Source: Photobacterium angustum
GTDB lineage: Bacteria; Pseudomonadota; Gammaproteobacteria; Enterobacterales; Vibrionaceae
NCBI RefSeq assembly: GCF_002954615.1
Contig: NZ_MSCJ01000003.1
Location: 434,001 to 498,000 of the forward strand
Direction: 5' to 3'
Length of the DNA stretch: 64,000 nucleotides
Notes under the pieces: generated by a model
The model's input: the letters and a program-made list of their open reading frames with translations, nothing else
The model's database searches: none
What the model was told of the DNA's origin: nothing
Shown here: positions 37,367-47,902 of the stretch, in pieces
Position numbering within the stretch: the first letter of the stretch is position 1
Layout of the letters: every line of letters begins with the position of its first letter
Program-made: the position numbers and the translations under genes

Positions 37367-39814
37367 ATGATGTCATTATCACGCCGCCACTTTTTAAAAG
37401 GCGCGACGGCTTCTGTTGGGGCATTGACGATTGCTAAGGCGATGCCTGTTTGTGCAACGACCACCGAGCCACAAGGAAAAGCGGTGTTATCGGCAGCTCA
37501 CTGGGGCGCAATGCTGATTGAAGTGCAAGATGGCAAGATTGTGTCATCGAAAGGCGCATTGCCAGCAACAGTTGAAAACAGCTTACAAACCACAGCGAAA
37601 GATTACGTTCACACCAAAGCACGTGTGAAATACCCAATGGTACGTAAAGGTTATTTAGATAATCCAAATGCACCACAAGGTAAACGTGGCAGTGATGAGT
37701 TTGTACGTGTGAGCTGGGATCAAGCATTAGATTTGATTCACGCTCAACATATGCGTATTCGCCAAACTTATGGCCCTGAGTCTGTATTTGCAGGGGCTTA
37801 CGGTTGGCGTTCAAGTGGCGTATTACATAAGGCTCAAACATTATTACAACGCTATATGAGCATGGCTGGCGGTTACTCAGGCCATATGGGTGATTACTCT
37901 ACAGGTGCTGCACAGGTGATCATGCCGCACGTTGTTGGCTCGATTGAGGTATATGAGCAGCAAACGACTTATCCTGTAGTGTTAGAAACCAGTGATGTGG
38001 TGGTGTTATGGGGCTTGAATCCGCTTAATACTTTAAAGATCGCGTGGAGTGCGACTGATGGTGCGGGTCTTGAGTTTTTCCACCAATTGAAAAAATCGAA
38101 CAAGACCATTATCGCGATTGATCCTATGCGTTCTGAAACCATTGAGTTCTTCGGTGATCGTGCAGAGTGGATTGCACCGCACCCAAGTACTGATGTGGCA
38201 ATGATGTTAGGTATTGCTTATGCATTGGTTGATAGCGGTCAGTACGATAAAGCTTTCTTAGATAAATACACCGCAGGTTATGACAAGTTTGAAGATTACC
38301 TCTTAGGTAAGTCAGATGGTATTGCTAAAACACCGCAATGGGCATCTGATATTTGTGGTGTACCAGCAAAACAGTTAACGATTTTGGCTGATATCTTTAG
38401 TAAAAATCGTACTATGCTAATGGCTGGGTGGGGGATTCAGCGCCAGCAATACGGTGAACAACGTCACTGGATGTTGGTGACGTTAGCGGCAATGTTGGGG
38501 CAAATTGGTTTACCTGGCGGGGGATTTGGTTTCTCTTACCACTATTCTAATGGTGGTAACCCAACGCGTGATGCTGGTGTATTACCTGCTATATCTGCAG
38601 CCATTGATGGTGCCTCTTCTGCGGGTAACGACTGGGCAGTATCAGGGGCTATGAACAGTTTCCCTGTCGCACGTATTGTGGAAGCGCTAGAAAATCCGGG
38701 ACAAACTTATCAGCATAATGGTCATGAAAAAGTGTTCCCTGAGATTAAAATGATCTGGTGGGCTGGTGGTGCCAACTTTACTCACCACCAAGATACTAAC
38801 CGTTTAATTGATGCGTGGCAGAAGCCTGAGTTAATTGTTATTTCAGAACCGTATTGGACGGCAGCAGCAAAACATGCCGATATTGTTTTGCCTATTACCA
38901 CTTCGTTTGAGCGTAATGATTTAACCATGACGGGGGATTACAGTAATCAACATCTCGTGCCAATGAAACAAGTGGTTGAGCCACAATTTGAATCACGCAA
39001 TGATTTTGATGTATTTGCTGATATGGCTGAGCGTTTAAAAGCGGGCGGTCGCGGCGTGTATACAGAAAATAAAACAGAGATGGAATGGTTAAATGGCTTC
39101 TATAAAGAAGCACAAGCAATTGGCCGTCAAAATCGCATCGCAATGCCGAATTTCACTTATTTCTGGAAGAAAAACCAATTGCTTGAGATGAAATACAATA
39201 CGCAAAATGCCAAGTTTGTTCGTTACCAAGCATACCGTGAAAATCCCATTATGAATCCACTAGGTACACCAAGTGGTAAAATTGAGATTTTCTCGAAAAC
39301 TATTGAAGGTTATAACTATCCAGATTGTCCTCCTCATCCAACATGGCTTGCGCCAAATGAGTGGGTCGGAAATGCCAAAGATGGTGAATTACAGTTAATG
39401 ACCTCTCATGCGGCGCATCGTCTTCATAGTCAGTTGAACTATGCTGAACTTCGTAAAGAGTACGCGATTGCTGATCGTGAGCCGATCTCGATTCACCCTG
39501 CAGATGCAAAACTGCGAGGGATTAAACAGGGAGATTTAGTGCGTGCTTACAATCACCGTGGGCAAGTACTAGTAGGCGCTTACATTACAGATGGAATTAA
39601 GCAAGGCTCGGTCTGTATTCACGAAGGTGGATGGCCTGATTTAGATCCTATAACAGGTATTTGTAAAAATGGTGGTTGCAACGTATTGACGGGAGATATT
39701 CCAACGTCACGCTTAGCAAACGGCTGCGCAGGTAACTCTTCTGTTGTGAAAATTGAAAAATACATAGGGCCAATATTGCCATTGACTGCATTTGATGAGC
39801 CAGCGATAGCGTAA
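37367..39814 (+). CDS. torZ: Trimethylamine N-oxide reductase TorZ (molybdopterin)
   Basis: 815 residues from the ATG at 37367, with AAGGAA seven bases upstream. Twin-arginine signal SRRHFLKG directs folded export to the periplasm. DMSO/TMAO reductase family of bis-MGD enzymes; [11 protein letters not shown] contains the expected serine ligand to molybdenum. Length and sequence resemble E. coli TorZ (809) rather than TorA (848). With TorY it respires TMAO and possibly other N- or S-oxides, important in fish-associated bacteria. No TorD chaperone or TorTSR sensor is nearby. Confidence 0.93.
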   Translation: MMSLSRRHFLKGATASVGALTIAKAMPVCATTTEPQGKAVLSAAHWGAMLIEVQDGKIVSSKGALPATVENSLQTTAKDYVHTKARVKYPMVRKGYLDNPNAPQGKRGSDEFVRVSWDQALDLIHAQHMRIRQTYGPESVFAGAYGWRSSGVLHKAQTLLQRYMSMAGGYSGHMGDYSTGAAQVIMPHVVGSIEVYEQQTTYPVVLETSDVVVLWGLNPLNTLKIAWSATDGAGLEFFHQLKKSNKTIIAIDPMRSETIEFFGDRAEWIAPHPSTDVAMMLGIAYALVDSGQYDKAFLDKYTAGYDKFEDYLLGKSDGIAKTPQWASDICGVPAKQLTILADIFSKNRTMLMAGWGIQRQQYGEQRHWMLVTLAAMLGQIGLPGGGFGFSYHYSNGGNPTRDAGVLPAISAAIDGASSAGNDWAVSGAMNSFPVARIVEALENPGQTYQHNGHEKVFPEIKMIWWAGGANFTHHQDTNRLIDAWQKPELIVISEPYWTAAAKHADIVLPITTSFERNDLTMTGDYSNQHLVPMKQVVEPQFESRNDFDVFADMAERLKAGGRGVYTENKTEMEWLNGFYKEAQAIGRQNRIAMPNFTYFWKKNQLLEMKYNTQNAKFVRYQAYRENPIMNPLGTPSGKIEIFSKTIEGYNYPDCPPHPTWLAPNEWVGNAKDGELQLMTSHAAHRLHSQLNYAELRKEYAIADREPISIHPADAKLRGIKQGDLVRAYNHRGQVLVGAYITDGIKQGSVCIHEGGWPDLDPITGICKNGGCNVLTGDIPTSRLANGCAGNSSVVKIEKYIGPILPLTAFDEPAIA

Positions 39815-39842
39815 TGAATGTTTAACCTATCAATATAAACAT

Positions 39843-39872
39843 AAGCCGTAATTATGATTTGCGGCTTTTTTA
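39843..39872 (+). terminator. Intrinsic terminator of torYZ
   Basis: AAGCCG/CGGCTT stem with a 13-base loop and six T residues, 28 bp after the stop. Confidence 0.82.
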
Positions 39873-40038
39873 TTTATTAAGATTTTGGATAATCGGTCGA
39901 TATAGTTTATGTATTCGGTTAATAAAGATCTTTAATTGAACTTGTTTGATCAAGATCTCTAAATTATCGAAAAAATGTAACTAAATTTAAATTTCAACTA
40001 TAATCGAAAAAAAGTACTAGGTGATAGGGATACTGGTT

Positions 40039-40278
40039 ATGTTTAATCTATGGAAAAAGAAACAAATCGATAAGCCTGTATTAGGTACCGCATCTATCGC
40101 TAAGCAGCGTTTACTTGGTGAGTTACGTACTAATCGCATTCCGTACAATGTTCAAATGATGAAAGATGAGTTATCGAAACTACTATCTCAATGGGCTAAC
40201 ATCAAAGACAATAAAATTGAGATTGTAAAAACAGCAGAGTCGAAATCATTATTGAAGATCATATGTCGTTGCTCGTAA
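40039..40278 (+). CDS. Orphan MinE-like protein
   Basis: 79 residues from the ATG at 40039 with AGGGA eight bases upstream. It looks like a MinE topological specificity factor: an N-terminal amphipathic FNLWKKK (membrane-targeting sequence), then TASIAKQRLLGELRTNR, which corresponds to the MinE anti-MinCD helix (TANIAKERLQ... in E. coli), then a C-terminal alpha/beta dimerisation part (MMKDELSKLLSQWANI, KIEIVKTAESKSLLKI). No minC or minD is near. It could tune Min oscillation or act on another ParA/MinD-type ATPase. The resemblance is by eye. Confidence 0.6.
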   Translation: MFNLWKKKQIDKPVLGTASIAKQRLLGELRTNRIPYNVQMMKDELSKLLSQWANIKDNKIEIVKTAESKSLLKIICRCS

Positions 40279-40300
40279 TTTAAGAGCAACGTTATATTTT
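40267..40300 (+). terminator. Terminator overlapping the MinE-like stop codon
   Basis: CGTTGCTC/GAGCAACG stem around the stop at 40276-40278, followed by a T-rich tail. A second dyad GCTTAAG/CTTAAGC follows at 40303-40322. Confidence 0.75.
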
Positions 40301-40546
40301 TTGCTTAAGCCTTTACTTAAGCTGAATTTTTATGTCATTCATATATTAAGTACTTCGCTTTTTAGCGGTCCTAACCTTTGTGCTGCTGCGAATTCATACA
40401 AATATCTTTACTATTTTTGCCATTCCTAACGATTTTTACATATATTTGTTATCTTCTTCTTAAATATGCCGAATAATTGTTATTGATATATTTAGTTGTT
40501 TGTATGATTTATGTAACCGCAAGAAAACGTATGGGATAGTGTAAGT

Positions 40547-43500
40547 ATGCAGGGATGGACGTTTTTCAAAAATAAAAGAATAAGCATTAAATCAATTGTT
40601 ATTTTTCTTTTTATACTAGTTGCACTTATTACTTCATCGATCGCGATTGGTTTACAATATTACCATAGTAAGCAAATGGCGCGAGATCAGGCAAAAGTTA
40701 AGTATCAAATGTTAGCCGAGTCTGTCTCTGATGCTGTAACAGATGTTAGTGATGATGCCATAGCAACGGTAAAGTACCTCTCACACTTAGGCACTATTCT
40801 TGATTCGCCATCTAAAGATGTTATTCGTAGCATTTTCACTAATGTTTTAAAAGACAACCCAAGTTTTTATAGTGCCTTTATTGGAACGGATAAAAACTAT
40901 GCCTATATCATTATCAACTTAGACTCTATGTCTGATGTCAGACGTAAAAATAATGCATTAAAGCAAGATCGCTGGCTGATTATCGAGCGCAGTGCCGATT
41001 CAGATGGTATGACACAATATGATTCTTTTTATGATGCCAATTTTAATTTACGAAAAAGAATAAAACGTAAAAATGTTTTTTCACCAACATTACGCTCTTG
41101 GTATATAAATGCTACACGTGGTTCAGTTTTCCGTTCTGAGCCTTATTTATTTTTGCCTGAAGAGGTTACAGGCATAACTTACTCAACAGAAGTGCCTACT
41201 GATAAAGGCAAGGTTGTTGTTGGTATCGATTTTACACTGGCGCATTTTAATAAATTATTACAAGAAAATAGTGTTAGCGATGTTAGTCATAACTTTCTTT
41301 ATTTACCATCAGGAGAGTTAGTGGTAAGTAGTGAGCTTTCTTTTAGACAACAGCCATTACCAAAATCTAAACCTTTAGTACTAACGCCAGAAGAGCAAAA
41401 GTTAATTAAAAATACCCCTATATTACGCGTATCAAATCAAGAAAACTGGGCACCAATAGATTTTACTATATCGGGGCGTCCTGCCGGATTTATCCCTGAT
41501 TTACTTTATATGGTAGGCCAATCAACAGGACTCGAGTTTGATTTTTTTAACGGTGCGGGAGAACAAGGATTACAACAGGCATATTCCAACGGAGGGTTAG
41601 ATATTCTAACGTCTGTACCTGATATTCCAAGTAATCAGGGATTAGGCATTTTTAGTAAACCTTTATTTAAATCTCCCTTTGCAATTGCGGTCTCAGATAG
41701 TAAGCATTACGAAAAGTTACAAGATCTAAATGGTAAACGCTTAGCATTATTAAGCAACTGGCCAATTATCTCAGTGATCAAAGAAAAATACCCTTTAATT
41801 GATATTGTGACTTACTCACATGTTGATCAAGCTTTAAGAGCAGTAAGTGAGGGGGAGGTTGATGCTTTCATTGATGTAGAAGCTGTGCTTAGTTATGTGT
41901 CAGAGCAATTTATGATTAATAATCTGACTTATCATACATTAAATATTGAAAACAGCTTTCCGTTATCATTGGTTTTGCCTCCTGAGAAAAAGCCCCTTTT
42001 AGATATTATCAATCGCGCGATTGAATCATTGACGCCTCAGCAGCAACATTATTTAAAGCAGAGGTGGTTAAGCTCTAATGCGGAAGTGAATCGTACAGGT
42101 GTCGTTCCTTATGTAGAGTTAATCGACTTTGCAGCAGATGAGTCTTACCAGAACCAACTGATAGAAAAGAATAGTAATGATGATGGCTATTTTTATTATG
42201 TACGCGATGTAAGACGTGGTGGACATGATCAAATATTTTTTGCTTCGATGGTACCTAAAGCATCGGTTTATGCCGCCAGTGAAGAAAAAATTCGTACATC
42301 TATTTTTACATCGGCCCTATTATTACTTGTGTTACTTCCGTTAGCAGGGTTTTGTGCAAAACCGATAGTTAAGCCAATTTTACGGCTACGTGAAGAAAAT
42401 AAAAAAGTGAAGCTGCGACGTTATAATGATGTGACTGTGATCCCGACTCGAATCAAAGAGTTTCATGATCTCTCGATGTCAATTTACACGGCTGCTGAAT
42501 CTCTTCAAGAGCATGAAAAACGTCAAGATGAATTTGTCGAATCGTTTATTCAGCTAATTGCACAAGCAATCGATGATAAATCGCCCTATACCGCAGGCCA
42601 TTGTAATCGTGTACCTGAAATTGCGTTGATGTTTGCCCATGAAGTGGAAAAATCCAAACAAGGTCAATTTGCCGATTTCCGTTTTAAAAATGCAGCTGAA
42701 CGTCGAGAGTTTAAAATTGCAGCGTGGTTACATGATTGCGGTAAGATCACAACGCCTGAACATATTGTTGATAAAGGAACGAAGCTAGAAGCAAACTATA
42801 ATCGTATTCATGAAATTAGAATGCGTTTTGAAGTGTTATGGCGTGATGCGGAGCTTAATTACTTACAACATATTATCGATAACCCACATGAACAAGAAAT
42901 TGCATTGGCGACATTAAAGCAGGCGCAAAAACAGTTACAAGATGACTATAAATTTGTGGCTAATGCCAATGTTGGAGGGGAATTTATGAGTGATGAGCAT
43001 ATTGCTCGTATACATGAAATCGCCAATAAAACATGGTTACGCCACTTTGATGATCACTTGGGGTTATCACCATTAGAAGAACTAAGTGTATCCGCAAAAT
43101 CGGAAACATTACCTGTTGAAGAATATTTATTGGTTGATAAGCCAGAGCACTGTATTAAGCGTATTAATGAGCTTAGTTTTGATCCTGCGTTTGGAATACA
43201 AATGCAGGTGCCTGAACTTCAATATAATCTGGGTGAGATTTATAACCTGACGATTAAACGTGGTACGTTAACGGCAGAAGATCGCTTTAAGATCAATGAA
43301 CATATGATCAGTACAATTAAGATGTTAGAAAGTCTACCGTTCCCTGATGATCTGGCGCGTGTACCGCGTTATGCCTCAACGCACCACGAAACAATGAAAG
43401 GCACAGGATACCCTCGTAAGCTATCAGCAAAAGATTTAAGTACTCCTGAACGTATTTTAGTGATATCTGATATTTTCGAAGCACTAACAGCAGCAGATCG

Positions 43501-43690
43501 CCCATACAAGAAGGCTAAACCATTAAGTGTTGCGATAGATATCTTGCACAAAATGGCATTAGATGAACATATTGATATGGATCTATTCAAATTGTTTTTA
43601 TCAAGCGGTGTTTATATGCAATATGCTGAAAAGTTTTTACCTTCTAAGCAAATTGATAAAGTCGATATTGATAAGTATTTTTCTAGCTAG
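40547..43690 (+). CDS. Membrane sensor HD-GYP protein (putative c-di-GMP phosphodiesterase)
   Basis: 1047 residues. N-terminal transmembrane helix (about 15-35), dCache-like periplasmic region (about 40-270), an SBP_bac_3-like amino-acid-binding domain (about 280-510), further periplasmic sequence, a second helix (about 585-605), a short HAMP-like segment, then an HD-GYP domain. Catalytic residues are intact: HDCGK with His729-Asp730, later His946-His947-Glu948, and GYP at 954-956. An insertion of about 150 residues separates the two halves of the HD-GYP core. It probably degrades cyclic di-GMP in response to a periplasmic ligand such as an amino acid. Confidence 0.88.
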   Translation: MQGWTFFKNKRISIKSIVIFLFILVALITSSIAIGLQYYHSKQMARDQAKVKYQMLAESVSDAVTDVSDDAIATVKYLSHLGTILDSPSKDVIRSIFTNVLKDNPSFYSAFIGTDKNYAYIIINLDSMSDVRRKNNALKQDRWLIIERSADSDGMTQYDSFYDANFNLRKRIKRKNVFSPTLRSWYINATRGSVFRSEPYLFLPEEVTGITYSTEVPTDKGKVVVGIDFTLAHFNKLLQENSVSDVSHNFLYLPSGELVVSSELSFRQQPLPKSKPLVLTPEEQKLIKNTPILRVSNQENWAPIDFTISGRPAGFIPDLLYMVGQSTGLEFDFFNGAGEQGLQQAYSNGGLDILTSVPDIPSNQGLGIFSKPLFKSPFAIAVSDSKHYEKLQDLNGKRLALLSNWPIISVIKEKYPLIDIVTYSHVDQALRAVSEGEVDAFIDVEAVLSYVSEQFMINNLTYHTLNIENSFPLSLVLPPEKKPLLDIINRAIESLTPQQQHYLKQRWLSSNAEVNRTGVVPYVELIDFAADESYQNQLIEKNSNDDGYFYYVRDVRRGGHDQIFFASMVPKASVYAASEEKIRTSIFTSALLLLVLLPLAGFCAKPIVKPILRLREENKKVKLRRYNDVTVIPTRIKEFHDLSMSIYTAAESLQEHEKRQDEFVESFIQLIAQAIDDKSPYTAGHCNRVPEIALMFAHEVEKSKQGQFADFRFKNAAERREFKIAAWLHDCGKITTPEHIVDKGTKLEANYNRIHEIRMRFEVLWRDAELNYLQHIIDNPHEQEIALATLKQAQKQLQDDYKFVANANVGGEFMSDEHIARIHEIANKTWLRHFDDHLGLSPLEELSVSAKSETLPVEEYLLVDKPEHCIKRINELSFDPAFGIQMQVPELQYNLGEIYNLTIKRGTLTAEDRFKINEHMISTIKMLESLPFPDDLARVPRYASTHHETMKGTGYPRKLSAKDLSTPERILVISDIFEALTAADRPYKKAKPLSVAIDILHKMALDEHIDMDLFKLFLSSGVYMQYAEKFLPSKQIDKVDIDKYFSS

Positions 43691-43725
43691 TCATTTACGT
43701 AACATTTTTTGATTTTTTAAAGATT

Positions 43726-43759
43726 AGCCCACTTTTTATCGTGGGCTTTATTTTTTTTT
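43726..43759 (+). terminator. Intrinsic terminator of the HD-GYP gene
   Basis: AGCCCAC/GTGGGCT stem with an 8-base loop and a long T run. Confidence 0.9.
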
Positions 43760-44123
43760 ATTCTCATTAAACATAGGTGTCTATTTTTTGGCTGATGTAA
43801 TGCAATTAAAAAGAACGTAGAATGTCATAACTTAAAAGTTAGATTTTATATTTGGTACGTAACAACAAAGTAAAAATAAAAAACAGTGTGGACTTAGTAT
43901 GATAAATAATATTAAGAGCTTTAACCCTATGATTACTCTATCAATACTGGTCATGTTTGTTATTTAACTGAAATATATCGATATATTTCTTTTTATATTG
44001 TTGTTTTATCCATTAAGTCAAGAGAAAAATATATCTTATATTTTTACTCTCGTCTGTGTTTATATACGCGCACCTTTAATACTTATATTGGTCGTAAGAC
44101 TATAAGCATTGCTGATTTTTAAC
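43760..44123. other. AT-rich upstream region of the MFS gene
   Basis: A 22-codon hydrophobic ORF at 43899-43967 (MINNIKSFNPMITLSILVMF...) is visible but has a poor ribosome site; it might be a leader peptide. Nothing else seen. Confidence 0.4.
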
Positions 44124-45590
44124 ATGAATCAAAATTTAGATATTCAATGTCAAAAAACTATTCAAAACTATATTGATGACACATCAATATGGGAAAAGGG
44201 GTCAAACCGCTTTTGCCTGTCAATGACAAAGGTACAGTGGCGAATTTGGTTGTTGGCGACATTTGGAAAGTTTTTCGAAGGAATGATCGTGTTTATGATG
44301 GGGCTAACTTTGCCCTTGATCACGCTACAGTTTCATTTAACAGAATTCCAAAAAGGTACCCTGAGCTCTTCAATACTGTTTGGTATATTAATTGGTGCAA
44401 GTGCGTTAGGGGGGCTATCTGATCTCTACGGACGAAAGAAAATGTTTATCATTGAGATGGCATTACTTTCTGTTTGTTTAGTCGGTATGGCATGTAGCCA
44501 ATCTTATCTTACTATCTTACTGTTTAACTTTGGTATCGGATTAGCATTAGGGTGTGATTACCCAACAGCGCATTTAATGATTTCGGAAAGCATCCCGACT
44601 AAAAATCGCGGTAAGTTGGTACTTGGCGCTTTTGCTTTTCAGTCGGTTGGTGTTTTGTTGGGTATCCTCACGGGCATTATCGTACTGACTTATGCTGAGG
44701 ACATTAATGCATGGCGCTTAATGTACATATTGGCATTAGTTCCGTCATTGGCAATAACGGTTGCACGTTTCTTTATTCCTGAAAGCGCACACTGGTTACT
44801 GTCGAAAAAACGTGAGAAAGAGGCTGAAAAGTCACTAAAACGATTATTAAATCGTGATCCACAATCTGATATGACATTGACGGTTGTGCCGTGTCCTGAA
44901 GGCGAAGATAACCACTCATGGTTAGGCGGCTACAAGAAACTATTTAAGCAAAAGTACCGTGCAAAAACTATTTTGGCTTCTGCTCCTTGGTTTATCCAAG
45001 ATTTAGGCACATATGGTATTGGTATTTTTACTCCTGTGATTTTAGCGTCGGTGCTTGATCCACATGTCGCTGTTGCAGGAGATGTGCTTCATAGTACGAT
45101 AGCAAGCATTGTATATTCAGCGAAAGGTACGGCATTGATTGACTCCTTGCTTATTATTGGAGTGATCTGCGCAATTATTTATTCTGAATCGATTGGTCGT
45201 ATGAAGTTGCAAATTTACGGCTTTATTGGCTGTGCGGTCGGTTTGGCCTTAGCGGCAGTATCGATAAAGCTAAATAGTGACTATCAAATTTATATGCTGT
45301 TTTTAGGCTTTATGTTGTTCAATTTTATGAATAATCTTGGCCCTAACGCACAGACTTATTTAATTTCAGGCGAAGTGTTTCCAGTTAAAATTAGAGCTAA
45401 AGGCGCTGGTTTTGCGGCATCGATTGCAAAGTTGGGTGCGATTTTAACTGCGTTCTTATTTCCTATATTAATGCATGAAATAGGGGTATTTAATTTATTA
45501 CTTTGTCTTGTTGCTACATCACTATTTGGTGCATGGGTAACATATAAATATAGATTTGAAACATCAGGAAAGAATATCGAAAACATTTAG
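44124..45590 (+). CDS. MFS transporter, sugar/organic-acid porter type
   Basis: 488 residues from the ATG at 44124. Twelve-helix inner-membrane MFS protein with motif A copies GGLSDLYGRKKMF and, in the second half, SESIGRMKLQIYG; PESAHWLLSKKREKEAEKSLKRLL between helices 6 and 7 is the sugar-porter family PESPRWLL-like motif, and the ending has SGEVFPVKIRAKGAGFAASIAKLGAIL. It probably imports a sugar, sugar acid or aromatic acid with protons. No catabolic genes are adjacent, so the substrate cannot be inferred. Confidence 0.85.
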   Translation: MNQNLDIQCQKTIQNYIDDTSIWEKGSNRFCLSMTKVQWRIWLLATFGKFFEGMIVFMMGLTLPLITLQFHLTEFQKGTLSSSILFGILIGASALGGLSDLYGRKKMFIIEMALLSVCLVGMACSQSYLTILLFNFGIGLALGCDYPTAHLMISESIPTKNRGKLVLGAFAFQSVGVLLGILTGIIVLTYAEDINAWRLMYILALVPSLAITVARFFIPESAHWLLSKKREKEAEKSLKRLLNRDPQSDMTLTVVPCPEGEDNHSWLGGYKKLFKQKYRAKTILASAPWFIQDLGTYGIGIFTPVILASVLDPHVAVAGDVLHSTIASIVYSAKGTALIDSLLIIGVICAIIYSESIGRMKLQIYGFIGCAVGLALAAVSIKLNSDYQIYMLFLGFMLFNFMNNLGPNAQTYLISGEVFPVKIRAKGAGFAASIAKLGAILTAFLFPILMHEIGVFNLLLCLVATSLFGAWVTYKYRFETSGKNIENI

Positions 45591-45633
45591 ATTAATTGCT
45601 AAATTTCGATCCTTTTTAAAAATAGATATTGAA

Positions 45634-45670
45634 AAAGAGCGTAAGAATATTTCTTACGCTCTTTTTTTAT
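45634..45670 (+). terminator. Intrinsic terminator of the MFS gene
   Basis: AAAGAGCGTAAGAA/TTCTTACGCTCTTT 14-bp perfect stem, three-base loop, then T run. Confidence 0.93.
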
Positions 45671-45902
45671 TTATGAATACTGTATTTGAACGCTGTGTAA
45701 TATATTTAATAATAAAGTTATCATTTTTATTGTGTTGTATAACCATACTTTTTGTTTTAAAAACAAACAAAGTTTATGTTTTCTTTATATTTTTCTTCGT
45801 AAATATTACCCTTTATTTATCTTCGCCTTGTTAACCTGCCTGCCTCTATTTAGTCATAAGGTACAGTGTTTCCCCGATATGGGATGTACATGAAAATCAA
45901 CG
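45671..45902. other. kup upstream region
   Basis: AT-rich. A 53-codon hydrophobic frame (45673-45834) directly follows the terminator and has no ribosome site, so I do not call it. It probably holds the kup promoter. Confidence 0.5.
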
Positions 45903-47765
45903 ATGCAAAATCAAAAACAGTCTTTATGGGTACTGACGTGCCTATCTATTGGGATTGTGTATGGTGATATTGGTACCAGCCCATTGTATGCCTTTAAAGC
46001 GATGTTTGAAGGTGAACACTCAATAGCCATTAACCAAGCAAATGTTTTTGGTATTCTCTCATTAGTTTTTTGGACCTTCGTGATAACGGTATGTATAAAA
46101 TATTTAGCGTTGGTAACACGGGCTTCGAATAAAGGTGAAGGTGGCGTTTTAACATTAACCTCTTTAGCGCATAGTGTGGCGCCACCGCATTTTAAAAAAG
46201 GTATTTTATTTTTAGGTATGTTGGCGGCTGGTTTCTTTTTTGGTGAAGCCATTATTACTCCGGCGATGTCAGTACTGTCTGCGGTCGAAGGGATCACGGT
46301 GATTAATCGCAGTTTTACACCGATGATCTTACCGATAGCTATCACGATTATTTGTGTTTTATTTGCCATTCAAAAATACGGTTCTGGAAAAATTGGGCGG
46401 CTGTTTGCACCTGTCATGTTGTTATGGTTTGGCACTATTGGTGTTTTAGGTTTACTCAGTATTATTAAAAACCCAACAGTGTTAGATGCACTTAATCCTA
46501 TTTACGCCATACATTTCGCTTTTAACCACGGTGCGGCAACCTTGTTTACTTTAGGGGTCGTTGTTTTAGCCGTCACTGGTGTTGAGGCGTTGTATGCAGA
46601 TATGGGGCACTTTGGTATTAAGCCTATCCGTTTAGCGTGGTTTTTCATTGTCATGCCATGCTTAGTTTTAAATTACTACGGACAAGGTGCGCTAGTGTTA
46701 TCACAACAGGTGGATATTGATAACCCGTTCTTTATGTTAGCGCCAGATATGCTGCGTTTACCTTTAGTCATTCTTGCAACGTGTGCGACTGTGATTGCCT
46801 CGCAGGCTGTGATTTCAGGGATTTTTTCATTAACTCGTCAAGCTGTGAATTTAGGATTTCTACCTCCAGTGCAAATCCACCATACTTCACATCAAGAGCA
46901 AGGTCAGATCTATGTTCCCTTAGCTAACTTTTTATTGTTTTTACTTGTGATCACTGTGGTACTGACATTTGGTAGCTCAGAGCGTTTAGCGGCAGCGTAT
47001 GGGATTGCAGTAACGGCAACCATGTTAATTTCTTCCTTATTTATCCTTGTGGTTGCGCGTTATTTGTGGGGATGGAAGCTAGCCTTTGTTATTCAGTATG
47101 CGGCATTCATGCTGTTATATGATGCACTATTGTTTATCGCGACATCATTGAAATTCTCTGATGGTGGTTGGCTTCCATTAACAATCGGCTCAATTGTATT
47201 TCTTTTGATGGTCACATGGTATTTAGAGCGAGAAAGGATCAGCCAATTAATTAAACAACCGTTGTCAGCCGAAGCCATGGTCAATGAGTTAGAGCAGAAA
47301 GATTGGCCTCGCGCTTCGGGGACAGCCGTCTATTTTACTCGTAATGAAGAGCATGTGCCTGCCTCATTGGTCAACAATTTAAAATATAATGAAACCTTAC
47401 ATGAACGTAATGTACTCATGACATTTAAATACCCTGATCAACCTAGAGTGCATCCACTTAAACGGATTGAAGTAAAACAAATATCGCCTTCATTTTGGCA
47501 GATGATTACGTATGTGGGTTACCAAGAATCGTTAGATATGGATCAAATATTCACTGCCTGTAACGGCAAAGGCTTTTCATTGCATGAACTTGATACGGTT
47601 TTCTTTATGTCATCCGAGCGAATGAAGTTGAAGCATACGACGTTATGGCATGATCTAAAAGCGAGGCTATTTATATTATTAAGCCGAAATGCGTTGAGAA
47701 CTTCAGAACGGCTACATGTACCGCAAGATAGATTAATTGAAATAGGGGTACACCTAGAAATTTAA
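45903..47765 (+). CDS. kup: Low-affinity potassium transporter Kup
   Basis: 620 residues, the usual length for the KUP/HAK/KT family. Twelve helices are followed by a cytosolic C-terminal domain (about 440-620). The N-terminal signature GIVYGDIGTSPLYAFKAMF, KYLALVTRASNKGEGGVLTL, and GVEALYADMGHFG are all present. It imports K+ with protons in the inner membrane, mostly at acid pH. A KdpD/KdpE-type two-component pair lies downstream, suggesting that it is part of a potassium-responsive locus. Confidence 0.96.
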   Translation: MQNQKQSLWVLTCLSIGIVYGDIGTSPLYAFKAMFEGEHSIAINQANVFGILSLVFWTFVITVCIKYLALVTRASNKGEGGVLTLTSLAHSVAPPHFKKGILFLGMLAAGFFFGEAIITPAMSVLSAVEGITVINRSFTPMILPIAITIICVLFAIQKYGSGKIGRLFAPVMLLWFGTIGVLGLLSIIKNPTVLDALNPIYAIHFAFNHGAATLFTLGVVVLAVTGVEALYADMGHFGIKPIRLAWFFIVMPCLVLNYYGQGALVLSQQVDIDNPFFMLAPDMLRLPLVILATCATVIASQAVISGIFSLTRQAVNLGFLPPVQIHHTSHQEQGQIYVPLANFLLFLLVITVVLTFGSSERLAAAYGIAVTATMLISSLFILVVARYLWGWKLAFVIQYAAFMLLYDALLFIATSLKFSDGGWLPLTIGSIVFLLMVTWYLERERISQLIKQPLSAEAMVNELEQKDWPRASGTAVYFTRNEEHVPASLVNNLKYNETLHERNVLMTFKYPDQPRVHPLKRIEVKQISPSFWQMITYVGYQESLDMDQIFTACNGKGFSLHELDTVFFMSSERMKLKHTTLWHDLKARLFILLSRNALRTSERLHVPQDRLIEIGVHLEI

Positions 47766-47785
47766 TTGTTTATTTTTGCTATATC

Positions 47786-47839
47786 AAGAGCTTCACGGTT
47801 ATCCCATAAGTTTGGTGCTAATTGTAGAAGCTCTTTTTA
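47786..47839 (+). terminator. Likely terminator of kup
   Basis: AAGAGCTTC/GAAGCTCTT 9-bp stem with a long 32-base loop, followed by TTT-rich sequence, between kup and the kinase gene. The long loop makes it a weaker call. Confidence 0.5.
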
Positions 47840-47902
47840 CTTTATCGATAATTCCCCTAAAGGTATTATTAAATGCTAACTATAAGACAAATAGCTTGAT
47901 TT

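Noticed and set aside
43899..43967. 22-codon hydrophobic ORF upstream of the MFS transporter
   Set aside because: Weak ribosome site and no pause or attenuator structure after it; noted only inside the intergenic entry.
45673..45834. 53-codon hydrophobic ORF before kup
   Set aside because: Directly follows an intrinsic terminator, no ribosome site, composition as expected for AT-rich DNA.
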